Shown: positions 6,976 to 14,369 of the stretch, in pieces
Layout of the letters: every line of letters begins with the position of its first letter
How positions within the stretch are numbered: the stretch's first letter is position 1
Origin: Prevotella sp.
Lineage (GTDB): Bacteria > Bacteroidota > Bacteroidia > Bacteroidales > Bacteroidaceae
Assembly: GCA_017430675.1 (NCBI GenBank)
Contig: JAFRMM010000053.1
Coordinates: 1-17,385, forward strand
Length of the DNA: 17,385 bases
Direction: 5' to 3'
Notes under the pieces: generated by a model
Databases searched by the model: none
What the model was told of the DNA's origin: nothing
Seen by the model: the letters and a program-made list of their open reading frames with translations, nothing else
Position numbers and translations under genes: made by a program

Positions 6976-9546
6976 ATGAAAAAGATATTATTCACAGTTC
7001 TGCTGTGTAGCCTTGTCCTGTGCCTCAATGCCCAGAAGATAACCCGCGATTATCAGAACGTGTCGCTGTCGAAAGTGCTCGAAGACCTGAATACCGCCAC
7101 CAGCAACCAGACCATCTATTTCATCTACGACGAACTGGAAGACTTCACCGTAACCAGTCACTTTAGCAACCTGCCTGTCAAGGAGGCCATCCGTGAGGTT
7201 ATCGGCTTCTACCCGATAAAGGTGACCTATGACGATGACAAGATCTTCATAGAATGCACCCAGAAGGAAAGTGCCAAGGTGACAGGTCGTATTGTGGATG
7301 AAAGTGGACAGCCAGTTGAATTCGCCAACATCTCATTGCACAGCGCCACAGACAACCAAAACAATGACCAAAATTCCACATACTTAAATGGTGGCGTGAG
7401 CAATGAGAATGGCGACTTCGTGATTCCCTGCAAAGAGGAACGCGTCAATCTCAAGGTAACGTATGTCGGCTACAAGACCGTGACCCGAACCGTGAGTGTA
7501 GGCGAGATCGGCACCATCACCATGCAACCTGAGACATATACCGTCAACGGTATCGTAGTAAAGGGGGAGATTCCACAGTACAAGATGGCGAAGGGTGGCA
7601 TGATGGTTGATGTGCAGCACTCGCTGCTCCACGACATCGGCAATGCCGACGACCTGTTGTCGATGATCCCGATGATACAGGGTCGTGACGGTAAGTTCGA
7701 GGTGTTGGCCAAGGGCAAGCCTGAGATCTATATTAATAATAAAAAGGTACGCGACATGGGCGACTTGAAGCGGCTCAAGAGTGTCGATGTCAAGAGTGTG
7801 GAGGTCATCACCGCTCCTGGTGCCAAGTATAACGCCGAGGTGAATGCCGTCATCGTCATCAAGACACTAAAGCCCCAGGGCGACGGATTCAGTCTGATGG
7901 CTACCAGTCAGACATGGCGGAACAACAAATGGAACAACAATGACGACCTGACACTGAGACACCGCACTGGCGGACTGGAGGCGTTTGCCAACGTGGCACT
8001 CGACAACGGCCACTACAGCAATGACCAGACTATCGATCAGGAACTGCACATCAGCAAGGACCTGTTTAATGTCTATGCTGAATTACCCGTCAGGAGTTCA
8101 TGGACAGAGATTCAGTATCAGGCAGGCCTGAGTTACGACTTCAACACGGACCATTCCATCGGTCTCAGTTTCTCATCGCAAAAGAACCTCTATAATTGTT
8201 TCAAGTCGGATATGCAGCAGCACTATCTGAAAAACGGGGCGTTTGATGGTGACGTCCGTCTGACAACGGATATCCGCGAACAAGACAAGCCCATATGGGA
8301 ACTGAACACCTATTATGTAGGTAAGGTAGGGAAACTGGGCATTGACCTGAACGCCACCCTATTACGGCGCGAATCAGAGAATGATAACAGTCAGCAGGAA
8401 ATAAGCGAAGAATACGGCAACCGCTCCATCACCACCCTGACCAATGAAGACCGTAAGATGGTGGCTGGTAAACTGGTGCTGACCTATCCTGTCTGGAAGG
8501 GGGAGTTGAGTGCAGGATCGGAGGCGACGAGCACGAAGAGTTGCGGCGGTAACGTGAACCAGGAGAACATCATACCTGAGAGCGACAACGAGATGAAGGA
8601 GAAGAACATCGCCGGGTTTGCGGAATACGAACTACAACTGGGTGAGTGGCGCTTGAATGCAGGACTGCGCTATGAGCACGTAAAGACGGACTACACCTCG
8701 TTTGGCGTGTGGCAGGAGGAGCCCAGTCGCACCTATAACGACTGGTTTCCCAACCTCTCGGCTGCCTGGCAGAAGGGCAAGTGGGGGGCGCAGTTGAGTT
8801 ACAGCAAGCGCATCACCCGCCCACCCTATCAGATGCTGACTTCAATGATCGTCTATGATAGCAGGGTCCTTTTCGAAGGCGGCAACCCGTTGTTGCGCCC
8901 GTCGGTAAGACAGAGCATCGACCTGAACCTGACCTATTCGTGGCTGACATTCGTGACAGGCTTTACCCGCGAGAACGACTTCTTTACTCATGTTGGTAAT
9001 GTGTATGACGAGGAGAAGGATATCGCCATCTTCCAGCCAGACAACTTCGATCATCAGGATCGTGTCTATGCCACCCTCGTCGCCTCGCCAAAGTTGGGCT
9101 TCTGGCAACCCTCCTTCACGCTGCACTACTATCAGCAGATGTTCGACGCTGAGAAATACGGTGCGCCGGAGAAACTGAACAAGCCTGAATTCAGTTTCGA
9201 CCTGAAGAGTTGGTTCGTCATCAATCCCACCGCGAAAGCGCTGGTACAAGCCAGTTATAATGGCAGCAACCACTGGGGATTCATGTATCGCGGCAGTAGT
9301 TTCATGGTGAACGCCCGACTGCAGAAAGCATTTTTGAAGGGAAGGCTGAATGCTACGCTTTTTGCCAACGACATCTTCCGCACGGCTAAAACCAAAGTGA
9401 CTACTTACTATGCCATTGGTCTGACGGCTCAGGACGTTTATACCTATACACAACAGGTGGGTCTCAGGCTGACTTACAACTTCAACGTCAGCAACTCTAA
9501 GTATCGTGGCACAGGTGCCGGAAACGACGAGAAGAACCGACTCTAG
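6976..9546 (+). CDS. TonB-dependent outer-membrane receptor with STN signalling domain (OMP_b-brl_3-type barrel)
   Basis: The product is an 856-residue outer-membrane protein. In order it has a signal peptide (1-19, cleavage before QKITRDYQN), an STN/secretin-like domain (about 22-95), a carboxypeptidase-regulatory-like beta domain (100-180, KVTGRIVDESGQPVEFANI to GYKTVTRTV), a plug-like region (about 195-300, with INNKKVRD and KSVEVITAPGAKYNAEVNAVIVIKT) and a beta-barrel (about 305-856) ending in SKYRGTGAGNDEKNRL, an ending I associate with this barrel family. It is not SusC: there is no SusD partner and the barrel type differs. The STN domain and the adjacent sigma/anti-sigma genes point to ligand sensing plus uptake. 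The ligand is unknown. The start is the ATG at 6976, which gives a clean signal peptide; the frame is open upstream to 6859 inside the previous gene. Confidence 0.88.
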   Translation: MKKILFTVLLCSLVLCLNAQKITRDYQNVSLSKVLEDLNTATSNQTIYFIYDELEDFTVTSHFSNLPVKEAIREVIGFYPIKVTYDDDKIFIECTQKESAKVTGRIVDESGQPVEFANISLHSATDNQNNDQNSTYLNGGVSNENGDFVIPCKEERVNLKVTYVGYKTVTRTVSVGEIGTITMQPETYTVNGIVVKGEIPQYKMAKGGMMVDVQHSLLHDIGNADDLLSMIPMIQGRDGKFEVLAKGKPEIYINNKKVRDMGDLKRLKSVDVKSVEVITAPGAKYNAEVNAVIVIKTLKPQGDGFSLMATSQTWRNNKWNNNDDLTLRHRTGGLEAFANVALDNGHYSNDQTIDQELHISKDLFNVYAELPVRSSWTEIQYQAGLSYDFNTDHSIGLSFSSQKNLYNCFKSDMQQHYLKNGAFDGDVRLTTDIREQDKPIWELNTYYVGKVGKLGIDLNATLLRRESENDNSQQEISEEYGNRSITTLTNEDRKMVAGKLVLTYPVWKGELSAGSEATSTKSCGGNVNQENIIPESDNEMKEKNIAGFAEYELQLGEWRLNAGLRYEHVKTDYTSFGVWQEEPSRTYNDWFPNLSAAWQKGKWGAQLSYSKRITRPPYQMLTSMIVYDSRVLFEGGNPLLRPSVRQSIDLNLTYSWLTFVTGFTRENDFFTHVGNVYDEEKDIAIFQPDNFDHQDRVYATLVASPKLGFWQPSFTLHYYQQMFDAEKYGAPEKLNKPEFSFDLKSWFVINPTAKALVQASYNGSNHWGFMYRGSSFMVNARLQKAFLKGRLNATLFANDIFRTAKTKVTTYYAIGLTAQDVYTYTQQVGLRLTYNFNVSNSKYRGTGAGNDEKNRL

Positions 9547-9552
9547 GAAAGC

Positions 9553-9578
9553 AAAAAAGGGGACAAAACCACTTTTTT
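9553..9578 (+). terminator. Probable terminator after the receptor gene
   Basis: A-rich arm 9553-9562 (six A then GGGG) pairs with 9569-9578 (CCAC then six T), with one G-A mismatch and a 6-nt loop. The T-run forms the descending arm. It starts 7 nt after the receptor stop. Confidence 0.6.
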
Positions 9579-9598
9579 CGAAAATATTTCCGAAATTA

Positions 9599-9630
9599 TT
9601 TGGTGAGTTCAAAAAATGTTCGTACCTTTG
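9599..9630 (+). promoter_or_regulatory. Promoter of the tRNA-Phe gene
   Basis: TTTG (9599-9602), a 20-nt spacer and TACCTTTG (9623-9630) match the Bacteroidota primary promoter (-33 TTTG, -7 TAnnTTTG) closely. Transcription would start about 6-8 nt later, giving a leader near 28 nt before the mature tRNA end. Confidence 0.8.
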
Positions 9631-9664
9631 CACCCGCAAAACGAAAGGATTGTAGAAACCGCAT

Positions 9665-9737
9665 GGTGCCTTAGCTCAGTTGGTAGAGCATCGGACTGAA
9701 AATCCGTGTGTCCCCGGTTCGATTCCTGGAGGTACCA
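9665..9737 (+). tRNA. tRNA-Phe (anticodon GAA)
   Basis: A full cloverleaf can be drawn. The acceptor arm is GGTGCCT (9665-9671) with AGGTACC (9730-9736), including one G-U pair. The D arm is GCTC/GAGC (9674-9677, 9686-9689). The anticodon stem is TCGGA/TCCGT (last pair A-T, all five paired counting T-G) around loop CTGAAAA, with anticodon GAA. The variable loop is GTGTC, and the T loop is TTCGATT inside CCCGG/CCTGG. The middle T-stem pair is a C-U mismatch. The discriminator is A, and CCA is not encoded. It has its own promoter upstream and terminator downstream. Confidence 0.96.
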
Positions 9738-9751
9738 CTCCTCCTTTCATT

Positions 9752-9790
9752 AGCCCGGTTTCGCGTGATGGCGGCCGGGTTTCTTTTTTT
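9752..9790 (+). terminator. Intrinsic terminator after tRNA-Phe
   Basis: AGCCCGG (9752-9758) pairs with CCGGGTT (9775-9781), one G-U, and is followed by TTCTTTTTTT. It closes the tRNA unit and separates it from the pantothenate kinase gene. Confidence 0.85.
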
Positions 9791-9821
9791 ATTGAAAATT
9801 GAACATTGAAGATTGAACATT
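9791..9821. repeat. Heptamer array ATTGAAN x4 abutting the pantothenate kinase start
   Basis: ATTGAAA, ATTGAAC, ATTGAAG, ATTGAAC, then ATT and directly the ATG at 9822. It occupies the whole space between the tRNA terminator and the start codon, so the kinase leader consists of little else. Confidence 0.9.
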
Positions 9822-10658
9822 ATGGGAATAGTCATTGGCATTGACGTGGGCATCTCCACCACTAAGATTGTTGGTATCAAGAACGGTAAGATTTCGGCTC
9901 CCATCAGTATTACGGCAGCCGATCCCATCACCTCGCTTTACGGTGCCTTCGGCAAGTACCTGCACGACAACGACATCGACCTGAAGGATGTGGAACAGGT
10001 GATGCTCACGGGCGTGGGTGCCGCCTATATCGATACGCCCATCTACGGACTGTCCACAGACAAGTCGGAAGAGTTCGTGGCTGACGGTCTTGGCGCCCGC
10101 TTCGAGTCCAAACTCGACCATACGATCGTCGTCTCGATGGGAACAGGTACCTCGTTCGTGAAGTGCGACGGCGACGACTTGCGCCATATCGGCGGTATCG
10201 GCGTCGGGGGCGGCACGCTAAAAGGTCTGGCACGCATCATGCTTAACACAGGCGATATCAAGCAGGTGGCTGAGTTGGCCAAGCACGGCAATATCCGTAA
10301 CATCGACCTCACCATCGGCGATATCACCACCCAGCCGCTGCCAGGCCTACCCATGGACACCACCGCCTCCAACTTTGCCAACGCGCAGACCAATGCCACG
10401 AAGGAGGACATTGCCGCAGGTCTCATCAAGATGGTGCTCCAGTCGATAGGCTCAGCCGCCTGGCTCGCCTCCTTAGGCAGCGACATCCGCGACTTCGTGC
10501 TCATCGGGAAACTGTCGAAACTCCCCCAGTGCAAGGAGGTGTTCCCCGCGCTGGAGAAACTCTACGACATCCGCTTCCACATTCCCAAGCATTCCGAATA
10601 CTGCACCGCCATTGGCGCAGCCCTCGACTACACCATCCGTTCGGCCAAAGGTCGGTAG
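9822..10658 (+). CDS. coaW: Type II pantothenate kinase (CoaW/fumble-like)
   Basis: Pantothenate kinase phosphorylates pantothenate, the first and usually controlling step of coenzyme A synthesis. The 278-residue product has the ASKHA fold signs of the type II family: phosphate-1 loop GIDVGISTTK (6-15), a Glu in KSEEFVADGLG (Glu84, at the place of the family's catalytic Glu), phosphate-2 loop VVSMGTGTSFV (103-113), glycine-rich GGIGVGGGTLKGL (124-136) and adenosine-side GKLSK near 229, ending with AIGAALDY. This resembles the S. aureus enzyme rather than CoaA or CoaX. The ATG at 9822 was preferred over an in-frame TTG at 9813, which falls in the heptamer array. It stands alone and ends at a bidirectional terminator. 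Phosphorylation of another pantothenate-like substrate cannot be ruled out. Confidence 0.85.
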   Translation: MGIVIGIDVGISTTKIVGIKNGKISAPISITAADPITSLYGAFGKYLHDNDIDLKDVEQVMLTGVGAAYIDTPIYGLSTDKSEEFVADGLGARFESKLDHTIVVSMGTGTSFVKCDGDDLRHIGGIGVGGGTLKGLARIMLNTGDIKQVAELAKHGNIRNIDLTIGDITTQPLPGLPMDTTASNFANAQTNATKEDIAAGLIKMVLQSIGSAAWLASLGSDIRDFVLIGKLSKLPQCKEVFPALEKLYDIRFHIPKHSEYCTAIGAALDYTIRSAKGR

Positions 10659-10677
10659 AACGGAAAGAATAAAACAG

Positions 10678-10703
10678 TAAAGGCATCCGCTTGGATGCCT
10701 TTA
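10678..10703. terminator. Bidirectional terminator between convergent genes
   Basis: TAAAGGCATCC (10678-10688), loop GCTT, GGATGCCTTTA (10693-10703): a perfect 11-bp stem with A-rich and T-rich outer ends on both strands. It serves the pantothenate kinase gene (plus) and the esterase gene (minus, stop at 10707-10709). Confidence 0.85.
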
Positions 10704-10706
10704 TTA

Positions 10707-12128
10707 TTACCTGTTAATCACAACCTTTCGTCCGTCTCTGATATAGATGCCAGAGCGCATATTACGGTCTGTGACGCGACGGCCCATCAGGTCGTAAACG
10801 ACACTACTGCGCTGAGTGGCAATTGTAATGGGACTGATGCCTGTAGTCGTGGCGAGCGTGCAGAAGGAGAAGTAGGTGGGATCATCGTGGTTGGCATTGC
10901 CGGCATCCTTCAGATACTTGCCTGTGCCAACGTTCTTCAGGGAGAATCCCTTGCCATCGACATAATCGATGTTCCAGACGGCGCCATTCTCCATGTCCTC
11001 GCCATTGCCGTTCGTCAGTCCGAGGATAAAACAGCACCAGCCCGTTTCCAACGGCTGCGCATTGAGATAGCCGGGCTTACCCCAGATATTGTACTCCTGA
11101 CTGTCGGGGGTGATGAGCCTCAGCAGGTAGCCGCCTGACACCGTGCTCTGCTCCAGTTTGAAGAGATAGCCGGAGTTGCCGTCATCGAAGGCCGTGGCAT
11201 AATCCTCGTAGCCCAGGTTCTGGGCATCGGATCCGAAGAGTGCCTTCCCTTCCGTCTCATTGACGATGGCAAATGCCTTGCCATTGATCTCCTCCAGACT
11301 GGCGAACCGCTGATCGGGCACCAACTGTGTCTTCTCGACAGGTTCCGACACATCGATACTATAACGGCTGCAGAACCGCCAGATCTCGTCGCCCGTCTTC
11401 ACGCCATTGTCGTTGGATATCCAGTGGCCCTTGCCAGCCATCTCCATCAGCACCACCTCGACGCCATCGTTGCCCGGACCCCAGACGTGACGGGTGATAT
11501 GCGCCGCACCACGGTATTTCTTCGTGACCTCGGCCTCCTCAGGACAGCCATTATGCTTGATCCATACGTCCAGGTTCTTCTGCACATTGGAGAAAGTCAC
11601 CACGTCGTCGCTGGTACCGTGGGTGTGGATGATGGGTATGGCGCGTACGCTGGCCTTCGCCGTGACTCCACCCATGGTATAGCCGCTGATGGGAGCGAAG
11701 GCCGCGATGCGGTCGGCAATCTTGTTCATGGCGTGGTAAGTGAACATACCGCCCATGGAGAAGCCAGAGAGATAGACACGTCCCGGGTCGATGTCGTAGA
11801 GTTCCACCATCTCGTCGATGAGGGCCAGCATGAAGTTGATATCACGGTTACCTGAGATGTCCCAACTCTTGTCGATGCCTTCTGGAAAGACGGTGACGAA
11901 CTTGGCGGTGTCGGCCACCGACTGGATATCGAGCATACCCATCTGGTAGGCGGCATCCTGGTTCATGCCATGACAGGAGATCAGCAGCGGACGCTTGGCA
12001 CCTAAGTCCTTAGGCACATAGATCCTATACGCTCTTTGCGTGCCTCCCACCTTGATTGTCTCCTGTGCCGATGCTGGCTGTAAGAAGCAGATGGCCATCA
12101 GCACCGTCATCAATAATTGTTTCTTCAT
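10707..12128 (-). CDS. Secreted alpha/beta-hydrolase esterase (PHB-depolymerase/CE1-like) with C-terminal sorting segment
   Basis: The product is a 473-residue exported esterase. Parts in order: signal peptide (1-21, cut after PASA), an alpha/beta-hydrolase domain (about 22-255), a beta-rich domain of unknown type (about 283-425, LFKLEQ to GKGFSLKNVGTGKYLKD) and a C-terminal segment (440-473, VVYDLMGRRVTDRNMRSGIY). The catalytic set is Ser124 in SGFSMGG, Asp174 in HGTSDD and His235 in GKGHW. The hydrolase resembles LpqC/poly(3-hydroxybutyrate) depolymerase and feruloyl/acetyl-xylan esterases. Those labels are often interchanged, so substrate is open; a deacylase for plant or surface glycan is plausible. 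The C-terminal segment resembles Bacteroidota type IX secretion signals. It is last in the minus-strand run, 21 nt after the MFS gene. Confidence 0.82.
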   Translation of the reverse strand: MKKQLLMTVLMAICFLQPASAQETIKVGGTQRAYRIYVPKDLGAKRPLLISCHGMNQDAAYQMGMLDIQSVADTAKFVTVFPEGIDKSWDISGNRDINFMLALIDEMVELYDIDPGRVYLSGFSMGGMFTYHAMNKIADRIAAFAPISGYTMGGVTAKASVRAIPIIHTHGTSDDVVTFSNVQKNLDVWIKHNGCPEEAEVTKKYRGAAHITRHVWGPGNDGVEVVLMEMAGKGHWISNDNGVKTGDEIWRFCSRYSIDVSEPVEKTQLVPDQRFASLEEINGKAFAIVNETEGKALFGSDAQNLGYEDYATAFDDGNSGYLFKLEQSTVSGGYLLRLITPDSQEYNIWGKPGYLNAQPLETGWCCFILGLTNGNGEDMENGAVWNIDYVDGKGFSLKNVGTGKYLKDAGNANHDDPTYFSFCTLATTTGISPITIATQRSSVVYDLMGRRVTDRNMRSGIYIRDGRKVVINR

Positions 12129-12149
12129 TGTTTTTCGATTGTTTATTTA

Positions 12150-13412
12150 TTATTTTACCGTTTTGTTCAGATTACGTTTCAGGAAGAAGGTTCTGGTGGC
12201 GAGGAAGAAGCAGACGACACCCGAGGCATTGACGAGCACCACCGTCCAGAAGGCGGCAGCGTAGCCTAAGAGTTCGGAGACGATGCCCCCCACGAGGATG
12301 CCAAGGCCCATGCCGATGTCCCACGAGATGAGGATGGTGGAGTTGGCCGTGCCCCGTCGGCTGTTAGAGGCCACGTTGATGGTCATATTCTGGAACGCGG
12401 GCCACATGTGGCCGTTGCCGAGACCGATGAGCAAGGCGGAACCGTAATAGCCGATGGCAATGGATAATGGATAATTGATAATGGATAATTCATAGAGCGT
12501 CGGCATGAGTATGAATAAGGTGTAGCCCACGAGGGAGATGACCATCCCCTCGGCGGCATTGTGAGTGACCCGTCCGTTACGCAGGGCCTTGCCTCCTTGC
12601 AGCCGCGAGAGGATCAATCCAATGGAGCAGAGCATGAAGTAGGTGCCCGTACCCCCCATGATGCCCATCACCTCCTTGCCATAGATGGCGAGGTAGTTGC
12701 TCAGCACACCAAAACTGAAGCCGAAGGCCACCATATTCAGTCCTATCAGCCAACCGCGCAAGAGGAAGAAACGGTCCCAGGAGAGTTTGTGAATCACGGG
12801 GACAGGCACCACTGTGCTCCGCGAACTACGCACAGGATGGAGCCAGTCCCCATGATTCAGTTGCACGGTGGCATCGACGAGCCAGCCCACACAGGCCACG
12901 ATGAGCGCCAGCCAGAAGAGAAACTCAAAACTGCCTGTCAACTGATAGATGAAGATGCCGATGGTGGGTGCCAGAGCCATGGCGAGGTTGTTGCTCAACC
13001 CGTAGTAGCCGATGCCCTCCGTACGACGGCTGGAGGGCAGCACGTCGATGGCCGCCGTAGAGTTGGCCACGGTGAGGGCGCCGAAGGGGCCGCCATGGAG
13101 CGTCCTGATGATCATGAATAATAATAAGGTGGAGGCGGCGAGATAGCCCGCAAAGAAGATGGCAAAGGCCCCGAAGGAGATCATCAGCACCGTCTTGCGG
13201 GGAAAGGAATCGACGACATAGCCGCTGAACGGACGGAACAGCAGGGCGGTGATCGTATAGCCAGAGAGCACCAGACCTATCACGTCCTTCGTCGCCCCGA
13301 AATGCTCGCTCAGATAGAGGGGCAACAGGGGTGTCAGCACATAGAAGGCGAAGAACAGCGAGAAGTTCGCCGTCATCACCTTGCAATAGTTACGGTTCCA
13401 GAGTCTGTCCAT
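12150..13412 (-). CDS. MFS transporter, 12 transmembrane segments
   Basis: The 420-residue inner-membrane protein belongs to the major facilitator superfamily. A motif-A-like loop is present between helices 2 and 3 (GYVVDSFPRK, 64-73). An Arg-containing helix follows (IIRTLHGGPFGALTVANSTAAIDVLP, 101-126), and a matching second half has RRGTANSTILISWDIGMGLG (352-371), common in drug/sugar efflux-type MFS proteins. Substrate cannot be told from sequence. Residues about 308-319, in the loop before helix 10, are encoded by a perfect heptamer array, so copy-number changes would shift the frame. The gene starts 18 nt after the FemAB-like gene and ends 21 nt before the esterase gene. It could export a small molecule or precursor, but the link to the sugar genes is only positional. 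Confidence 0.88.
   Translation of the reverse strand: MDRLWNRNYCKVMTANFSLFFAFYVLTPLLPLYLSEHFGATKDVIGLVLSGYTITALLFRPFSGYVVDSFPRKTVLMISFGAFAIFFAGYLAASTLLLFMIIRTLHGGPFGALTVANSTAAIDVLPSSRRTEGIGYYGLSNNLAMALAPTIGIFIYQLTGSFEFLFWLALIVACVGWLVDATVQLNHGDWLHPVRSSRSTVVPVPVIHKLSWDRFFLLRGWLIGLNMVAFGFSFGVLSNYLAIYGKEVMGIMGGTGTYFMLCSIGLILSRLQGGKALRNGRVTHNAAEGMVISLVGYTLFILMPTLYELSIINYPLSIAIGYYGSALLIGLGNGHMWPAFQNMTINVASNSRRGTANSTILISWDIGMGLGILVGGIVSELLGYAAAFWTVVLVNASGVVCFFLATRTFFLKRNLNKTVK
12463..12490. repeat. Heptamer array GATAATK x4 inside the MFS gene
   Basis: GATAATG, GATAATT, GATAATG, GATAATT is a perfect 14-bp unit duplicated (12463-12476, 12477-12490). It is flanked by related 7-mers GGCAATG and CATAGAG. 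On the coding strand all three frames through the array are free of stops, and the frame used reads LSIINYPLS. Confidence 0.92.
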
Positions 13413-13430
13413 TGTCCTGGCGGTGTTTTC

Positions 13431-14369
13431 TCATAAATCCCACTCGTACCTGTCGAAGCAGATGCCCCGTCCGCCAAAGCCCTCCTTCTGGAAGATCAAC
13501 GACTCGTTGATGATATTGGTATTTCCCAGTGCCGAGGTGCCGAACTCGAAATAAGGAAGATGGGCATAGTCGTGGTTGATGACGCGGTCGTAGATGATAT
13601 CGATGGCACCTATCTGCTTTCCAAGTGGTGTGGCTGAACTATACTGGGCACGCACCACTTGCGAACTGACATAGATAACGATGCCCGCAAGAATAGTTTC
13701 ATCTTTCTTAGCCACATAAAGCACGATATTCTTTGGGAAGCGCGCATGCAGCAGTTCCATCTCCTGGAGTGTATGGACGGGCTTCGAGTTGTAGGTACGC
13801 GAGAGATTGTCGCAGAGCACCTCCCAGAAACCCGCAAAATCCTCACTGACTTCAACATTAATGCCAGCCTCGCCTGCACGTTTCAGTGCACGGCGACGGA
13901 CACGCTCCCAACGAATGGCACTCCGCTGGATGATAACGGTGCCGAGGTCGCGTTCTTTCAATCGGGCCTCACATGTTCGGGCTATGGCATAGAGGTCCTC
14001 CTCAGCAGCCAACTGGTGATACATCCAGGGAATACACTTGTAGAGCACATGACGGAATCCCTCTGCCCGCAGATAGTCATTCAATTCACGGAACAACCCG
14101 ACGGTAGCCGCCGCTGTCGTCTTGGCATCCATGACAAGTCCGCCATACGTCAGCCCAGCATGTGTCTGGAACTCATCGCCCTTGCGGTTTGCGGGCATCA
14201 GACCATAGAGCCTACCCTGAAGATAGAACATCAACGAGCAATCCTCGAAGCGGTCGCTGTGATAGTCCATATAGTCGCGGAAGAACAGGAACGTGCCGTT
14301 CTTCGACTCTGCCACGAAGCGATTCCATTCATCTTGGCGCTCTGAAGTATATCGAACAATCTCAAACAT
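13431..14369 (-). CDS. FemAB/GNAT-like acyl- or aminoacyl-transferase
   Basis: The 312-residue soluble protein has the look of the FemAB-related GNAT (Acetyltransf_6-type) family: an N-terminal half with FLFFRDYMDYHSDRFEDCSL, a basic middle (RWERVRRRALKRAGEAG, near 154-170) and a second GNAT-like half with NIVLYVAKKDETILAGIVIYV (215-235) and HLPYFEFGTSALGN. Relatives transfer an acyl or aminoacyl group to amines of sugars or peptides. It overlaps the upstream FdtA-like gene by 8 nt (ATGTTTGA), so the two are probably co-translated. This suggests an acylated sugar as the product. N-acylation of a dTDP-aminosugar is one option, but no aminotransferase is in the window. Family assignment is moderate; substrate is unknown. 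Confidence 0.7.
   Translation of the reverse strand: MFEIVRYTSERQDEWNRFVAESKNGTFLFFRDYMDYHSDRFEDCSLMFYLQGRLYGLMPANRKGDEFQTHAGLTYGGLVMDAKTTAAATVGLFRELNDYLRAEGFRHVLYKCIPWMYHQLAAEEDLYAIARTCEARLKERDLGTVIIQRSAIRWERVRRRALKRAGEAGINVEVSEDFAGFWEVLCDNLSRTYNSKPVHTLQEMELLHARFPKNIVLYVAKKDETILAGIVIYVSSQVVRAQYSSATPLGKQIGAIDIIYDRVINHDYAHLPYFEFGTSALGNTNIINESLIFQKEGFGGRGICFDRYEWDL

Noticed and set aside
5811..9546. SusC/SusD polysaccharide utilisation locus
   Set aside because: No SusD lipoprotein follows, the barrel ending and plug are of the OMP_b-brl_3 type, and a terminator and tRNA come next.
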